Shown here piece after piece: positions 62,932 through 64,000 of a stretch of 64,000 bases of DNA. This DNA is from Corynebacterium timonense (lineage in GTDB: Bacteria; Actinomycetota; Actinomycetes; Mycobacteriales; Mycobacteriaceae). The translations under genes were made by a program, and so were the position numbers. The notes below the pieces were generated by a model. It saw nothing but the letters and a program-made list of their open reading frames with translations. It was not told where the DNA came from and did not search any database. The stretch's first letter is position 1, and each line of letters begins with the position of its first letter. Location of the stretch: the NCBI RefSeq assembly GCF_900105305.1, contig NZ_LT629765.1:186001-250000 (forward strand), in the 5' to 3' direction.

Positions 62932-64000
62932 CCAAACAGGCGGTGCAGGTAGGGCGAGCCGAAGCGACGTTGCGGGTCCATCGCCTCGCGCAGGGCGCAG
63001 AACTCGTCGAAGCGCGGGTAGAGCTCGGTAAAGTCCTCCCGGCCCAGCGTGTGCATCTTGCCCCAGTGCGGCCGGCCACCCGCCGCGCGGAAGATCGGCT
63101 CGAGGGCGGGGAAGTAGTCTGCCGGGTTCATTGCCTTGGGCACGTGGAACGCGATGTACATGGACTCGCGCCCGGTGGATGTTGATAAGGCGACGTCGTC
63201 GGCGGCCGTCGAGCGCAGCTCAAGGGGGAAGGGGATGCGCCAGTCGCGGCGGTCGATCTCCTCGCGGATCTCGCGCACAACGTCGGGGCCCGCCTCGAGC
63301 GCAACGGCATACTCCATCTCGTGGAAGCGCACCCGCCGCGGAGTGGCAAAGACCTCGTGGGCAGGGGAGCGGTAGCTCGACGCGCCCATCGCGCCGACGG
63401 CGATGCCGTTGAGGACAGGCGTGGTGCGCGGGGCCACCCGCGCGATGAACAGCGACGCGGCGAACGCGGCGTTGCCCACGAGCTCCTCCTCGACGAAGCG
63501 GGTGACGCGGCCGCGGCCCTTCTGCGTCCGGTCCGGCTCGAGGCGGGTGTTCTTCTTCACCATCGCGCGGTCGGTGTGAGGGAACCAGAACGCCTCGACG
63601 TGGTCGGTCTCCCGGGCGCGCTCCTCCCACGAATCCAGCAGCTCGTCGAGGTCGGCGGTGCCCTCCACGGCGTGGAGGTCGAAGGCGTCGACGCACTGCA
63701 TCTCTACCTCGACGACGATGCCCAGGGCGCCGAGGGAGACCGTCACCAGGCGCAGCGCGTCGGGGTCGGCGTCGAGGGAGTACTCCTGGAGGTCGCCGTT
63801 GGCGTCGATAAGCGAAAGAGCGGTGACGGTCCCGGCGAAGCCCGGCCACTCGACGCCCGTGCCATGGGTGGACGTGGAGATCACGCCCGCGATCGACTGC
63901 ACATCGATGTCGCCCTGGTTGGCCAGCGCCAAGCCGAAGGGCGCGAGCAAGCGGGGGACGCTGCGTAGGCGCGTGCCCGCGAGGAAGCGCACGCGCTTCG
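62928..64000 (-). CDS. D-arabinono-1,4-lactone oxidase-like FAD enzyme, partial
   Basis: About 357 residues of the middle and C-terminal part; the N-terminus lies beyond the right edge. GDIDVQSIAGVISTSTHGTG is the second half of the VAO-type FAD-binding domain, and the C-terminal domain shows the ALO family pattern (PHWGKMHTLGREDFTELYPRFDEFCALREAMDPQRRFGSPYL), where HWGK contributes to the active site. Relatives oxidise aldonolactones to ascorbate-like products or other sugar alcohols. The substrate is unknown. Confidence 0.85.
   Translation of the reverse strand, partial: KRVRFLAGTRLRSVPRLLAPFGLALANQGDIDVQSIAGVISTSTHGTGVEWPGFAGTVTALSLIDANGDLQEYSLDADPDALRLVTVSLGALGIVVEVEMQCVDAFDLHAVEGTADLDELLDSWEERARETDHVEAFWFPHTDRAMVKKNTRLEPDRTQKGRGRVTRFVEEELVGNAAFAASLFIARVAPRTTPVLNGIAVGAMGASSYRSPAHEVFATPRRVRFHEMEYAVALEAGPDVVREIREEIDRRDWRIPFPLELRSTAADDVALSTSTGRESMYIAFHVPKAMNPADYFPALEPIFRAAGGRPHWGKMHTLGREDFTELYPRFDEFCALREAMDPQRRFGSPYLHRLFG

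Overview
The window is high-GC actinobacterial DNA that reads as a Corynebacterium chromosome carrying a degraded mobile and resistance island at its left end. The Corynebacterium call rests on gene order and family content: nrdH-nrdI-nrdE, a gntR1-like regulator, nrdF, ctaD and serB in series; clpS with a DUF2017 gene, murI, rph and rdgB; a five-gene mntABCD-mntR-like manganese locus; and orn next to a cmrA-like mycolate reductase. Many genes have a TANNNT -10 hexamer only 6-8 nt before the start codon and no ribosome binding site, the signature of leaderless transcripts. I cannot name the species.

1 to about 15.5 kb is accessory. From the left it holds the N-terminus of a 6-phosphogluconate-dehydrogenase-like enzyme, a broken WYL regulator, an AraC-type DNA-binding-domain gene, and a six-gene minus-strand operon (MarR regulator, DsbA-like thiol oxidoreductase, nucleoside deaminase, two small multidrug resistance proteins, MFS exporter). 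Next come an IS3-family transposase remnant, the C-terminal part of a MobF/TraA conjugative relaxase-helicase, and a single 1682-residue P-loop protein that looks like a large STAND-type NTPase, the best candidate here for an uncharacterised defence system. The island ends with a helix-turn-helix remnant, an Erm-type 23S rRNA methyltransferase with a 14-codon leader peptide and an overlapping AraC-type gene, and an orphan acidic protein.

16 to 49.4 kb is core chromosome: biotin synthesis (bioA, bioF, bioD), ogt, a fructosamine-kinase-like gene, nadE, ribosomal protein L36, class Ib ribonucleotide reductase under two apparent NrdR boxes, cytochrome oxidase subunit I, serB (interrupted by an in-frame stop), peptidyl-tRNA hydrolase, DinG helicase, pncB, clpS, a broken tetR with its intact palindromic operator, a P1 peptidase, rhomboid, murI, a metallo-beta-lactamase-fold hydrolase, rph, rdgB, membrane proteins, tRNA-Leu, bcp, pncA, tRNA-Lys, an L,D-transpeptidase lipoprotein and the manganese transport operon.

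49.4 to 51.7 kb is an AT-richer interruption with an AbiEi-like antitoxin remnant and an unrecognised 148-residue protein. 51.7 to 64 kb returns to core: tRNA-His, orn, cmrA, an alcohol dehydrogenase behind a CsoR/FrmR-like palindrome, an MHS-family transporter, two tiny acidic proteins, a DUF2231-like membrane protein, tRNA-Arg, a CopD-CtaG fusion, a single-stranded DNA-binding protein behind a pair of DnaA-box-like sequences, ettA, a thioesterase, a hypothetical gene, and a D-arabinono-lactone-oxidase-like flavoprotein cut by the window end.

Functional themes are NAD salvage and synthesis (nadE, pncA, pncB), deoxyribonucleotide synthesis, manganese supply (which class Ib NrdF needs), respiration (ctaD, ctaG) and RNA turnover (rph, orn).
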